In this document: in pieces, positions 1 to 9,741 of the stretch
Position numbering within the stretch: position 1 is the first letter of the stretch
How the letters are laid out: the number at the start of each line of letters is the position of its first letter
DNA from: Aristolochia californica
Taxonomy: Eukaryota > Streptophyta > Magnoliopsida > Piperales > Aristolochiaceae
Direction of reading: 5' to 3'
DNA length: 64,000 nucleotides
Assembly (NCBI GenBank): GCA_029961685.1
Contig: JARWKL010000001.1
Coordinates: 27,540,295-27,604,294 of the forward strand
Notes under the pieces: generated by a model
Database searches by the model: none
The model's input: the letters and a program-made list of their open reading frames with translations, nothing else
Told to the model about the DNA's origin: nothing
Position numbers and translations under genes: made by a program

Positions 1-164
1 TAATCCCTCAGGGCTCTACGGTCACCTGCTGCAGGTAACTATAATGGTTCGCCCTGATTGGCCATGGTAGCTCCTAACTTGACTTCGGGTGTTTTCCTAC
101 AAATATGTTCTACCTCTTCAACAAAGGGAGCTAATGGTCCACCTAGGGAGCGGCGCCCATGCAT
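1..164 (-). pseudogene. gag-like N-terminus, partial, with in-frame stop
   Basis: From an ATG at 164-162 the minus strand reads 41 codons beginning MHGRRSLGGP and then meets TAG at 41-39. The same frame continues after the stop to the window edge and ends in RRALRD. A short 'RALRDY'-like peptide close to the start of gag is familiar to me from plant Ty3/gypsy elements, which is why I read this as gag. A second in-frame ATG (MANQ) lies eight codons before the stop. Either gag was broken by a nonsense mutation, or the first 41 codons are a leader ORF and the true gag begins farther on. Gag forms the capsid-like particle that packages the element's RNA. The frame is cut by the window edge, so whether the rest is intact cannot be judged. 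Confidence 0.55.
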
Positions 165-371
165 AAAAACACAAAAAGAAACAAAATGAACTATCAAATT
201 AAGCTAACAAACTCACTACTAAAAATATGAACTAACTAGAAGAAATAAAAATAATTCCATAAAAAATACCAAACTAAAATTATGAAAAAAATAAATAAAT
301 AAAAATAAAATAAAATAAAATAAATCTAACCTAAGATTGTGGAGAACAAAGAAATACGCTTAATATGTGCC
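165..371 (-). other. Retrotransposon leader between primer-binding site and gag
   Basis: This stretch of about 200 bases separates the primer-binding site from the gag-like start. On the element's sense strand it is strongly T-rich. The + strand shows runs of A with few G or C. It has no open frame of note. This is the place where packaging and leader signals of LTR retrotransposons lie, but no specific element can be recognised. Confidence 0.6.
284..324. repeat. Low-complexity AAATA-type simple repeat
   Basis: Runs of AAATA and AAAAT units follow each other here inside the retrotransposon leader. It looks like simple-sequence expansion in an already A-rich tract. No function is suggested. 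Confidence 0.7.
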
Positions 372-389
372 TCCCCGGCAACGGCGCCA
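372..389 (-). promoter_or_regulatory. Primer-binding site complementary to tRNA-Asp
   Basis: The minus strand reads TGGCGCCGTTGCCGGGGA. This is complementary to the 3' end of plant tRNA-Asp(GUC), CCCCGGCAACGGCGCCA including the added CCA. Reverse transcription of the element would be primed here. It sits six bases inside the LTR end, as expected for a primer-binding site. Because the + strand carries the tRNA 3' tail sequence it could be mistaken for a tRNA gene fragment, but no other part of a tRNA is present. Confidence 0.85.
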
Positions 390-395
390 AAAACT

Positions 396-1810
396 TGATG
401 TATAATTTAATTACATCGGCTTTAAGACCTCGCAAGTGTACGAATCGTTCATGTAATTTAGCGGGAAGCGAGGGTCATATCCACAGGGAGGACAAAATTT
501 TGTGTATTCTTAAATCAACTAGCCTAACCAAATATGATGAATTAATATGAACTAAACACTAATTATATCCTAAATTATCAAGCAATTATCTGGTTAAATA
601 CTTGCACAATAGGAAACGTCAACTCTGGATTTTACGGTGATTCGTGCCTCTCTCGAGCACCACGTAACCACAAATCCGATTTCTCAATCCTTGTGTCTAT
701 CCCCTCTCAGGCGCATAGAGTGAAAGATAGAAATCGGATTAAAATACCAAAATCCAACCTCAATTATAATCCTACCCTAATTAGCTAATTTAATCAAATA
801 TCCAGAAAAAAATATTCAATAAACATTAATTATCAAATCAGATTCAATTAACATTCAAAACCTAAGTTCAAACTATATAAAAACTAAATTCAATAATGAT
901 GAATTACTCCCCTTCTTCCTCCTCTCGCTCGGGCAGCAACTCGTTCTCATGGGTGCTGCAATTTCCCGAAATCAATGGCTTCGGGTTGGCAAGAGTGAGT
1001 GGCCAAAGGTAGAGACGATGCCGACGACGACGGTTAGCAGCCGACGGATGGAGGTAACGTCCGGCGAAGATCGAAACAGAGCTGACGTTCTCTAACCGGC
1101 TCTCTCGAGTCTCGGTTGGAGTCGGTATGGCTCCGGGACTGGTCGAAATATGTGATAGCCGCCAGAGGATGGTCGGAAAGCGGGATTGGCACTGGAGAAG
1201 CCCTCTCGGATCAATTCTCGGCCTGGCGAGCGACGACTGTTGAACTCACCTCGATGGAGACTCTCTCGAGCTCTCCTCGGGTTTGTTCTCGGTTGCTGGA
1301 CGCCGGTGGACGATGGTGGACGACGGTGGCACGGCAAAAGGTATTGGCCCAGCGAACGACAGTGGGGAACTCCTCTCAGTTCCTCCCCTGTTTCTGGTCA
1401 AAAACCTTTGTTTTGGTCTCCGTTTCTGTTTTCTCTTCACGCTGCCTTCGACCCCCTTCGTTCGACGCTTCCCTTTGCTTTAAATATGATTTTTCTTATT
1501 TTAAAACGATTTGCCCTAGAAATTACCTCCATTTCACTAAGGGAATTTTGGTAAATATCTTCTTCTCCATCCAAATTCTCCTGAAATTCCATAATTGAAT
1601 CTATAAAAAGTATTTCAGGAAGAAATAAAACTAAAAAATAATGAAATATAATTTAGGAGAGAGAAATATGCAATATCGATAGTGATTAATGCCAAATTCA
1701 ATAAATGCTCATTTCGTTTGAAAACCGATAAGTAACCACCTATAACACAATTATAAAGGTTATTCTATTATAATTAACCTAGTTCTCATGTCAGAATATG
1801 GCATCTATCA
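396..1810 (-). mobile_element. 5' LTR of the retrotransposon, about 1415 bp
   Basis: On the element strand the LTR starts TGATAGATG at 1810 and ends TACATCA at 396. The ends therefore carry the TG...CA dinucleotides inside a 4-bp inverted repeat, TGAT...ATCA. The inner end is fixed by the primer-binding site six bases away. The outer end is fixed by the return of satellite sequence at 1811. The final 150 bases before 396, with a 'CCACAGGGAGG' motif on the + strand near 480-490 and a 'CGCAAGTGTACGAATCG' motif near 430-447, resemble U5 regions common in plant Ty3/gypsy LTRs as I remember them. Short open frames between 1092 and 1598 on both strands overlap one another, have biased composition and match nothing I know, so they are not annotated as genes. 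Confidence 0.8.
930..1480. other. GC- and CpG-rich core of the LTR
   Basis: In a window otherwise near two-thirds AT, this part of the LTR is visibly rich in G, C and CpG, with GAC/GACG runs near 1018-1035 and an imperfect short tandem around GGTGGACGA near 1306-1330. It may correspond to the transcribed leader or the promoter-proximal part of the LTR. No TATA box or polyadenylation signal could be assigned with confidence. It is not coding on present evidence. Confidence 0.5.
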
Positions 1811-2628
1811 TATTGCCCATTACGCATGATAAATCACTTTACAATCATCTATGATCGTTGGGTCAGCTTTTTGTAGATGGGCAAAATAATGGCTTGTTTG
1901 ACTCGAGTAAATATCCGACTGCACGTTCACTTGAGAATTTAATGAGCGTTTGTTATTCTCTTCAAAAGCTTTGGATCCATAGGTGATTTGCATCTTTAAC
2001 ATGTTTAAAACATGTATATCCATTTTTAAAGCATGTGTGAAGGAAATCTCTTTCTTATAAAATTCCAAGCTGTTAGGTTTGAATTAGTGGAATTTCCCAA
2101 ACTAGGACAACAAAACTTTTGTGTTCATTTGTGGTGTGTGAATAAATTTTCTTTACATACATTTTTTATTGTTTTAAATTTTTTAACACCAAATTTTTCA
2201 TTTTGTTGTGGTCTATTTGCCTTTTTGGTTTACGGGATGAAGGGAGAGCGAAAACTCAAAGTTTTGTTTTAAGAAAAAAGAGTACATGTAGAATGGAAAT
2301 GAACAATGCACAAATGTAGAGAGAGATAATTCCAAAGAGTTTCTATAATTTTTAGCGATTGTAAGCTCTTCTTAGTTTTTATATATCTGGTTTTGCAATC
2401 AACGAAAAAAGGGGGAGGCATGGATTTTTAACTGAGTCTTGACTCCCAATCCAAAAGTCATTTCTTAGGGTAATATAGCCCGGTACGCATGATAAATCAC
2501 TTTACAATCATCAATGATCGTTGGGTCAGCTTTTTGTAGATGGGCAAAATAATGGCTTGTATGACTCGAGTAAATATCCCACCGCACGTTCACTTGAGAA
2601 TTTAATGAGTGTTTGTTATTCTCTTCAA

Positions 2629-2641
2629 AAGCTTTGGATCC
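2629..2641. repeat. HindIII-BamHI pair, present in most monomers
   Basis: AAGCTTTGGATCC combines AAGCTT and GGATCC one base apart. It recurs at the same phase, about 146-158 bases into most monomers. Common variants are AGCATTGGATCC (HindIII lost) and changes of GGATCC to GGATCA or GGATTC. Confidence 0.9.
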
Positions 2642-2662
2642 ATAGGTGATTTGCATCTTTCA

Positions 2663-2699
2663 CATGTTTCAAACATGCATATCCATTTTTAAAGCATGT
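2663..2699. repeat. Conserved dyad symmetry inside the monomer
   Basis: CATGTTT-C-AAACATG is a perfect 7-bp inverted repeat with a single-base centre. In the other subtype the centre is A (CATGTTTAAAACATG) and the arms are kept. It is followed by ACATGC, 15 bases, and GCATGT, a second inverted pair that shares CATG with the first. Both are among the least variable parts of the monomer. They could form a cruciform or bind a dimeric protein, but the sequence does not say which, if either. Confidence 0.75.
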
Positions 2700-3157
2700 G
2701 TGGAGGAAATCTCTTTCTTATAAAATTCCAAGCTATTAGGGTTAAACTAGTGGAATTTCCCAAACTTCGACAACAAAACTTTTGTATTCATTTGTGGTGT
2801 GTGAATAAATTTTATTTACTTACATTTGTTATTGTTTTAAATTTTTTTCCGTACATGAATTCTAAAATTTTCATTTTGTTGTGATCTTTTTGCGTTTTTG
2901 GTTTACGGGATGAAGGGAGAGTGAAAACACAAAGTTTTGATTTATGAAAAAAGTGTACATCTAAAATGAAAATGCACAGTGCACAAATGTAGAGTGAGAT
3001 AATTCCAAAGAGTTTCTATAATTTTTCGGGATTCTAAGGTCTTTTTAGTTTTTATATATCAGGTTTTGCAATCGTCAGGAAAAAGGGGGAAGCAGGGATT
3101 TTTAACTAAGTATTGACTCCCAATCCATAAGTCATTTCTTAGGGTAAAGTAGCCCGT

Positions 3158-3830
3158 TACGCATGATAAATCACTTTACAATCATCTATGATCGTTGGGT
3201 CAGCCTTTTGTAGATGGGCAAAATAATGGCTTGTTGGCTCGGGTAAATATCCCACCGCACGTTCACTTGAGAATTTAATGAGCGTTTGTTATTCTTCTGA
3301 AAAACTTTGGATCCTTAGGTGATTTGCATCTTTAACATGTTTCAAACATGCAAATCCATTTTTTAAGCATGTGTGGAGGAAATCTCTTTCTTATAAAATT
3401 CCAACAAGTTTGGGTTGAACTAGTGGAATTTCCCAAACTTGGACAACAAAACTTTTGTATTCATTTGTGGTGTGTGAATAAATTTTCTTCACTTATATTT
3501 GTTATTGTTTTAAATTTTTTTCCGTACATGAACTCTAAAATTTTCATTTTGTTGTGATCTATTTGCCTTTTTGGTTTACGGGATGAAGGGAGAGCGAAAA
3601 CTCAAAGTTTTGATTTATGAAAAAAGTGTACATCTAAAATGAAAATGCACAGTGCGCAAATGTAGAGCGAGATAATTCCAAAGAGTTTCTGTAATTTTTA
3701 GGGATTCCTAGGTCTTTTTAGTTTTTATATATCAGGTTTTGCAATCGTCGGGAAAAAGGGGGAAGCAGGGATTTTTAACTGAGTGTTGACTCCCAATCCA
3801 TAAGTCCTTTATTAGGGTAATATAGCCCGT
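3158..3830 (+). repeat. Subtype B monomer (673-bp class), typical copy
   Basis: Diagnostic features of this subtype are TTCAAACATGCAAATCC at the dyad, CCGTACATGAACTCTAAAA in the length block, GTTTTGATTTATGAAAAAAG, CACAGTGCACAAATG, GGGATTCTAAGGTC (here GGGATTCCTAGGTC), GGGGGAAGCAGGG and GAGTGTTGACTCCC. The extra 10 bases relative to the 663 class come from CCGTACATGAACTCT replacing a short AACACC-type block. Confidence 0.8.
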
Positions 3831-6800
3831 TATGCATGATAAATCACTTTACAATCATCTATGATCGTTGGGTCAACTTTTTGTAGATGGGCAAAATAAT
3901 GGCTTGTTTGACTCAGGTAAATATCCCATGACACGTTCACTTGAGAATTTAATGAGCTTTTGTTATTCCCCTCAAAAGCTTTGGATCCATAGGTGATTTG
4001 CATCTTTAACATGTTTTAAACATGCAAATCCATTTTTTAAGCATGTGTGGACTCTTTCTTATAAAATTTCAAGCTGTTAGGGTTGACCTAGTGGAATTTC
4101 CCAAACTTTGACAACAAAACTTCTTTATTCATTTTTGTTGTGTGAATAAATTTTCTTTACTTACATTTGTTATTATTTTAAATTTTTTTCCGTACATGAA
4201 CTCTTAAATTTTCATTTTATTGTGATCTATTTGCCTTTTTGGTTTACGGGATGAAGGGAGAGAGAAAACTCAAAGTTTTGATTTATGAAAAAAGTGTACA
4301 TCTAAAATGAAAATGCACAGTGCACAAATGTAGAGCAAGATAATTCCAAAGATTTTTTGTAATTTTTAAGGATTCTAAGGACTTTTTAGTTTTTATATAT
4401 CAGGTGTTGCAATCGTCACGAAAAAGGGGGAAGCAGGGATTTTTAACTGAGTGTTGACTCCGTATCCATAAGTCATTTCTTAGGGTATTGTAGCTCGTTA
4501 CGCATGATAAATCACTTTTTAATCATCTATGATCGTTGGGTCAGCTTTTTGTAGATGGGCAAAATAATGGCTTGTTTGACTCGGGTAAATATGCCACCAC
4601 ACGTTCACTTGAGAATTAAATGAGTGTTTGTTATTCTCTTAAAAAGCTTTGGATCCATAGGTGATTTTCATCTTTAACATGTTTCAAACATGCAAATCCA
4701 TTTTTTAAGCAAGTGTGGAGGAAATCTCTTTCTTATAAAATTCCGAGCGGTTAGGGTTGAACTAGTGGAATTTCCCCAACATGGACAGCAAAAATTTTCT
4801 ATTCATTTGTGGTGTGTGAATAAATTTTCTTTACTTACATTATTATTTTTGTAAATTTTTTCCGTACATGAACTCTAAAATTTTCATTTTGTTGTGATCT
4901 ATTTGCCTTTTTGGTTTACGGGATGAAGGGAGAGCGAAAACTCAAAGTTTTGATTTATGAAAAAAGTGTACATCTAAAATGAAAATGGGCAGTGCAAAAA
5001 TGTAGAGCGAGATACTTCCAAAGAGTTTCTATAATTTTTGGGGATTCTACGGTCTTTTTTGTTTTTATATATCAGGTTTTGCAATCGTCGGGAAAAAGGG
5101 GGAAGCAGGGATTTCTAACTGAGTGTTGACTCCCAATCCATAAGTCATTTCTTAGGGTAATATAGCCCGTTACGCATGATAAATCACTTTACAATCATCA
5201 ATGATCGGTGGGTCAGCTTTTTTTAGATGGGCAAAATAATGGCTTGTTTGACTCTGGTAAATATCCCACACCACGTTCACTTGAGAATTTAATGAGCGTT
5301 TGTTATTCTCCTCAAAAGCTTTGGATTCATAGGTGATTTGCATCTTTAACATGTTTTAAACATGCAAATACATTTTTTAAGCATGTATGGAGGAAATCTC
5401 TTTTTCATAAAATTCCAAGCTGTTATGTTTGAACTAGTGGAATTTCCAAAACTTGGACAACAAAAATTTTGTGTTCATTTGTGGTGTGTGAATAAATTTT
5501 CTTTACTTACATTTTTTATCATTTTAAATTTTTTAACACCAAAATTTTCATTTTGTTGTGATCTATTTGCCTTTTTGGTTTACGGGATGAAGGGAGAGTG
5601 AAAACTCAAAGTTTTATTTCAAGAGAAAAGAGTACATCTAGAATGGAAATGCTCAATGAAAAAATGTAGAGAGAGATAATTCCAAAGAGTTTCTGTAATT
5701 TTTAGGGATTCTAAGCTCTTCTTAGTTTTTATATATCATGTTTTGCAATCGCCGAGAAAAAGGGGGAGGCAGGGATTTTTAACTGAGTCTTGACTCCCAA
5801 TCCATAAGTCATTTCTTAGGGTAATATCGGCCGTTACGTATGATAAATCATTTTACAATCATCTCTGATCGTTGGGTTAGCTTTTTGTAGATGGGCAAAA
5901 ATAATGGCATGTTTGACTTGGGTAAATATCCCACCGCACGTTCACTAGAGAATTTATTGAGCGTTTGTTATTCACTTCAAAAGCTTTGGATCCATAGGTG
6001 ATTTGCATCTTTAACATGTTTAAAACTTGCATATCCATTTTTAAAGCATGTGTGGAGGAAATCTCTTTCTTATGAAATTCTAAGCTGTTAGGGATGAGCT
6101 AGTGGAATTTCCCAAATTTGGACAACAAAACTTTTGTGTTCATTTGTGGCGTGTGAATAAATTTTCTTTACTGATATTTGTTGTTTTTTTAAATTTTTTA
6201 ACTCCTTTATTTTCATTTTGTTGTGAGCTATTTGCCTTTTTGGTTTACTGGATGAAGGGAGAGCGAAAACTCAAAGTTTTGTTTTAAGAAAAAAGAGCAC
6301 ATCTAGAAAGGAAATGCACAAGGCACGAATGTAGAGAGAGATAATTCCAAAGAGTTTTTGTAATTTTTAGGGATTGTAAGCTCGTCTTAGTTTTTATATA
6401 TCAGGTTTTGCAATCGTCGGGAAAATGGGGGAGGCATGGATTTTTAACTGAGTCTTGACTCCCAATCCATAAGTCATTTCTTAGGGTAATATAGTCCGTT
6501 ACTCATGATAAATCACTTTACAATCATCTATGATCGTTGGGTCAGCTTTTTGTAGATGGGCAAAATAATGGCTTGTTTGACTTGGGGAAATATCCCACCA
6601 CACGTTCACATGAGAATTTAATGAGCGTTTGTTATTCTCTTCAAAAGCTTTGGATCCATTGGTGATTTGCATCTTTAACATGTTTCAAACATGCAAATCC
6701 ATTTTTTAAGCATGTGTGGAGGAAATCTCTTTCTTATAAAATTCCAAGATGTTAGGGTTGAACTAGTGGAATTTCCCAAAATTGGACAACAAAACTTTTG

Positions 6801-7173
6801 AATTCATTTGTAGTGTGTGAATAAATTTTCTTTACTTACATTTGTTATTGTTTTAAATTTTTTTCCGTACATGAACTCTAAAATTTTCATTTTGTTGTGG
6901 TCAATTTGCCTTTTTGGTTTAAGGGATGAAGGGAGCGCGTAAACACAAAGTTTTGATTTATGAAAATAGTGTACATCTAAAATGAAAATGCACAGTGCAC
7001 AAATGTAGAGCGAGATAATTCCTAAGAGTTTCGGTAATTTTTTGGGATTCTAAGGTGTTTTTAGTTTTTATATATCAGGTATTGCAATCGTCAGGAAAAA
7101 GGGGGAAGCAGGGGTTTTCAACTGAGTGTTGACTCCAAATCCATAAGTCATTTCTTAGAGTAATATAGCTCAT

Positions 7174-8406
7174 TACGCATGATAAATCACTTTAAAATCA
7201 TCTATGATCGTTGGGTCAGCTTTTTGTAGATGGGCAAAATAATTGTTTGTTTGACTCGGATAAATATCCCACCGCATGTTCACTTGAGAATTTAATGAGC
7301 GTTTGTTATTCTCTTCAAAATCATTGGATCCATAGGTGATTTGCATCTTTAACATGTTTAAAACATGCATATCCATTTTTAAAGCATTGTGGACGAAATC
7401 TCTTTCTTATAAATTTCCAAGCTGTTATGGTTGTACTAGTGGAATTTCCCAAATTTGGACAAGAAAACTTTTGTGTTCATTTGTGGAGTGTGAAAAAAGT
7501 TTCTTTACTTACATTTATTGTTGTTTTAAATTTTTTAACTCCAATATTTTCATTTTGTTGTGATCTTTTTGTCTTTTGGTTTACTGGATGAAGGGAGAGC
7601 GAAAACTCAAAATTTTTTTTAAGAAAAAAGCGAACATCTAAAAAATAAATTCACAAGGCACACATGTAGAGAGAGATAATTCCAAAGAGTTTCTGTAATT
7701 TATAGGGATTATAAGCTCTTTTTAGTTTTTATATATCAGGTTTTGCAATCGTCGGGAAAGTGGGGGAGGCATGGATTTTTAACTGAGTCTTGACTCCCAA
7801 TCCATAAGTCATTTCTTAGGGTAATATAGCCTGTTACGTATGATAAATCACTTTACAATCATCTATGATAGTTGGGTCAGCTTTTTGTAGATGGGCAAAA
7901 TAATGGCTTGTTTGACTTGGGTAAATATCCCACCGCACGTTCACTTGAGAATTTATTGAGCGTTTGTTATTCTCTTCAAAAGCTTTGGATCCATTGGCGA
8001 TTTACATCTTTAACAAGTTTCAAACATGCAAATCCATTTTTTAAGCATGTGTGGAGGAAATCTCTTTCTTATAAAATTCCAAGCTGTTAGGGTTGAACTA
8101 GTGGAATTTTCCAAAATTGGAACACAAAACTTTTGTATTCATTTGTGGTGTGTGAAAAAAGTTTCTTTACTTACATTTATTGTTGTTTTAAATTTTTTAA
8201 CTCCAACATTTTCATTTTGTTGTGATCTTTTTGTCTTTTGGTTTACTGGATGAAGGGAGAGTTTCTGTAATTTTTAGGGATTATAAGGTCTTCTTAGTTT
8301 TTATATATCAGGTATTGCAATCGTCAGGAAAAAGGGGGAAGCAGGGGTTTTCAACTGAGTGTTGACTCCGAATCCATAAGTCATTTCTTAGAGTAATATA
8401 GCCCGT
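7174..8406 (+). repeat. Dimer block K-L, copy 1
   Basis: The monomers at 7174 and 7835 form a pair closely matched by 8407-9741 and again by 18413-19750. Markers of K are AAAATCATTGGATCC-type sequence in place of the HindIII site, GCTGTTATGGTTGTACTAG, GACAAGAAAAC and AACTCCAATATTTTC. Markers of L are GATAGTTGGGTC, a GATTTACATC stretch and TTTTCCAAAATTGGAACAC. The L member of this copy is internally deleted. Confidence 0.8.
7835..8406 (+). repeat. Internally deleted monomer, 572 bp
   Basis: About 90-100 bases are missing at about 8257-8262. GGATGAAGGGAGAG runs straight into TTTCTGTAATTTTTAGGG. In intact monomers AGAG occurs both in GGGAGAGCG and in CAAAGAGTTTC, so the junction lies in a 4-base microhomology. 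Confidence 0.85.
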
Positions 8407-9741
8407 TACGCATGATAAATCACTTTAAAATCATCTATGATCGTTGGGTCAGCTCTTTGTAGATGGGCAAAATAATTGCTTGTTTGACTCGGATAATTAT
8501 CCCACCGCACGTTCACTTGAGAATTTAATGAGCGTTTGTTATTCTCTTCAAAATCATTAGATCCACAGGTGATTTGCATCTTTAACATGTTTAAAACATG
8601 CATATCCATTTTTAAAGCATTGTGGAGGAAATCTCTTTCTTATAAATTTCCAAGCTGTTATGGTTGTACTAGTGGAATTTCCAAAATTTGGACAAGAAAA
8701 CTTTTGTGTTCATTTGTGGTGTGTGAAAAAAGTTTCTTTACTTACATTTATTGTTGTTTTAAATTTTTTAACTCCAACATTTTCATTTTGTTGTGATCTT
8801 TTTGTCTTTTGGTTTACTGGATGAAGGGAGAGCGAAAACTCAAAGTTTTTTTTAAGAAAAACGTGTACATCTAAAAAAGAAATTCACAAGGCACAAATGT
8901 AGAGAGAGATAATTCCAAAGAGTTTCTGTAATTTTTAGGGATTATAAGGTCTTCTTAGTTTTTAAATATCAGCTTTTCCAATCGTCGGGAAAAAGGGGGA
9001 GGCATGGATTTTTAACTGAGTCTTGACTCCCAATCCATAAGTCATTTCTTAGGGTAATATAGCCTATTACGCATGATAAATCACTTTACAATCATCTATG
9101 ATAGTTGGGTCAGCTTTTTGTAGATGGGCAAAATAATGGCTTGTTTGACTTGGGTAAATATCCCACCGCACGTTCACTTGAGAATTTATTGAGCGTTTGT
9201 TATTCTCTTCAAAAGCTTTGGATCCATTCGTGATTTACATCTTTAACGTGTTTCAAACATGCAAATCCATTTTTTAAGCATGTGTGGAGGAAATCTCTTT
9301 CTTATAAAATTCCAAGCTGTTAGGGTTGAACTAGTGGAATTTTCCAAAATTGGAACACAAAACTTTTGTATTCATTTGTGGTGTGTGAATTAAATTTTCT
9401 TTACTTACAATTGTTATTGTTTTAAATTTTTTTCCGTACATGAACTCTAAAATTTTCATTTGGTTGTGATCTAATTGCCTTTTTGGTTTATGGGATGAAG
9501 GGAGAGCGAAAACACAAAGTTTTGATTTATGAAAAAAGTGTACATCTAAAATGAAAATGCACAGTTCACAAATTAAGAGCGAGATAATTCCAAAGAGTTT
9601 CTGTCATTTTTAGGGATTCTAAGGTCTTTTTAGTTTTTATATATCAGGTTCTGCAATCGTCAGGAAAAAGGGGGAAGCAGGGATTTTTTTTGAGTGTTGA
9701 CTCCCAATCCATAAGTCATTTCTTAGGGTAATATAGCCCGT
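8407..9741 (+). repeat. Dimer block K-L, copy 2
   Basis: The monomers at 8407 and 9068 repeat 7174 and 7835 with an offset of 1233 bases, and share the K and L markers. The L member here is 674 bp and lacks the deletion seen in copy 1, and its second half is a different, subtype B tail. Either the deletion followed the duplication, or the tails were exchanged by conversion. Confidence 0.8.

Larger units (their letters stand above)
1..1810 (-). mobile_element. 5' end of an LTR retrotransposon (probable Ty3/gypsy, Tat/Athila-like), inserted in satellite DNA
   Basis: Read on the minus strand, this segment holds in order a full-length LTR (1810-396), a primer-binding site matching plant tRNA-Asp (389-372), a leader (371-165) and the beginning of a gag-like frame (164-1). 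This order defines the 5' end of an LTR retrotransposon. The element continues beyond the left window edge, so pol, the polypurine tract and the 3' LTR are not seen. A tRNA-Asp primer together with an LTR over 1.4 kb fits the Athila branch of Ty3/gypsy as I know it, but no pol domain is available to confirm the lineage. At 1810/1811 the LTR abuts satellite sequence without filler, so the element is an insertion into the array. It is not a spacer between arrays. Confidence 0.85.
2484..3157 (+). repeat. Reference monomer, 674 bp, with landmarks
   Basis: Landmarks, all conserved across the array with point changes: TACGCATGATAAATCAC at the start; a HindIII site at 2629-2634 and a BamHI site at 2636-2641; a dyad CATGTTTCAAACATG at 2663-2677; a second inverted pair ACATGC/GCATGT at 2673-2678 and 2694-2699; the length-determining block CCGTACATGAA near 2850; TATATA at 3053-3058; a polypurine stretch at 3078-3092; and the tail 'TCCATAAGTCATTTCTTAGGG' region just before the next start. 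This copy has the 663-class head (CGGTACGC, CTCGAGTAAATATC) joined to a 673-class tail, so it is itself a mosaic. Confidence 0.85.
1811..7173 (+). repeat. Satellite segment 1: eight mixed A/B monomers
   Basis: Steps between starts are 663, 674, 673, 668, 672, 664, 665 and 674. Monomers 3158-5170 are mostly subtype B, those at 5171 and 5835 have subtype A tails, and 6500 returns to B. No block inside this segment stands out as a recent duplicate. Its first bases (1811-1820) are the interrupted junction with the retrotransposon. Confidence 0.85.

Noticed and set aside
372..389. tRNA-Asp gene fragment on the + strand
   Set aside because: Only the 3' tail is present and it includes the CCA that nuclear tRNA genes do not encode. 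Its place next to an LTR end makes it a primer-binding site.
365..550. 61-codon + strand frame starting MCLPGNGAK
   Set aside because: It begins on the antisense of the primer-binding site and runs across the LTR end, so it is antisense to the retroelement and has no coding signs.
1092..1598. Open frames on both strands in the LTR (81, 160, 122, 64 and 66 codons)
   Set aside because: They overlap each other in several frames of a GC-rich LTR core, have arginine/serine/proline-biased translations typical of non-coding GC-rich DNA, and lie wholly inside the LTR.
1821..2483. CENP-B box in the monomer
   Set aside because: No stretch fits the TTCG....A..CGGG core in the monomers I read. The conserved dyad is a different motif.
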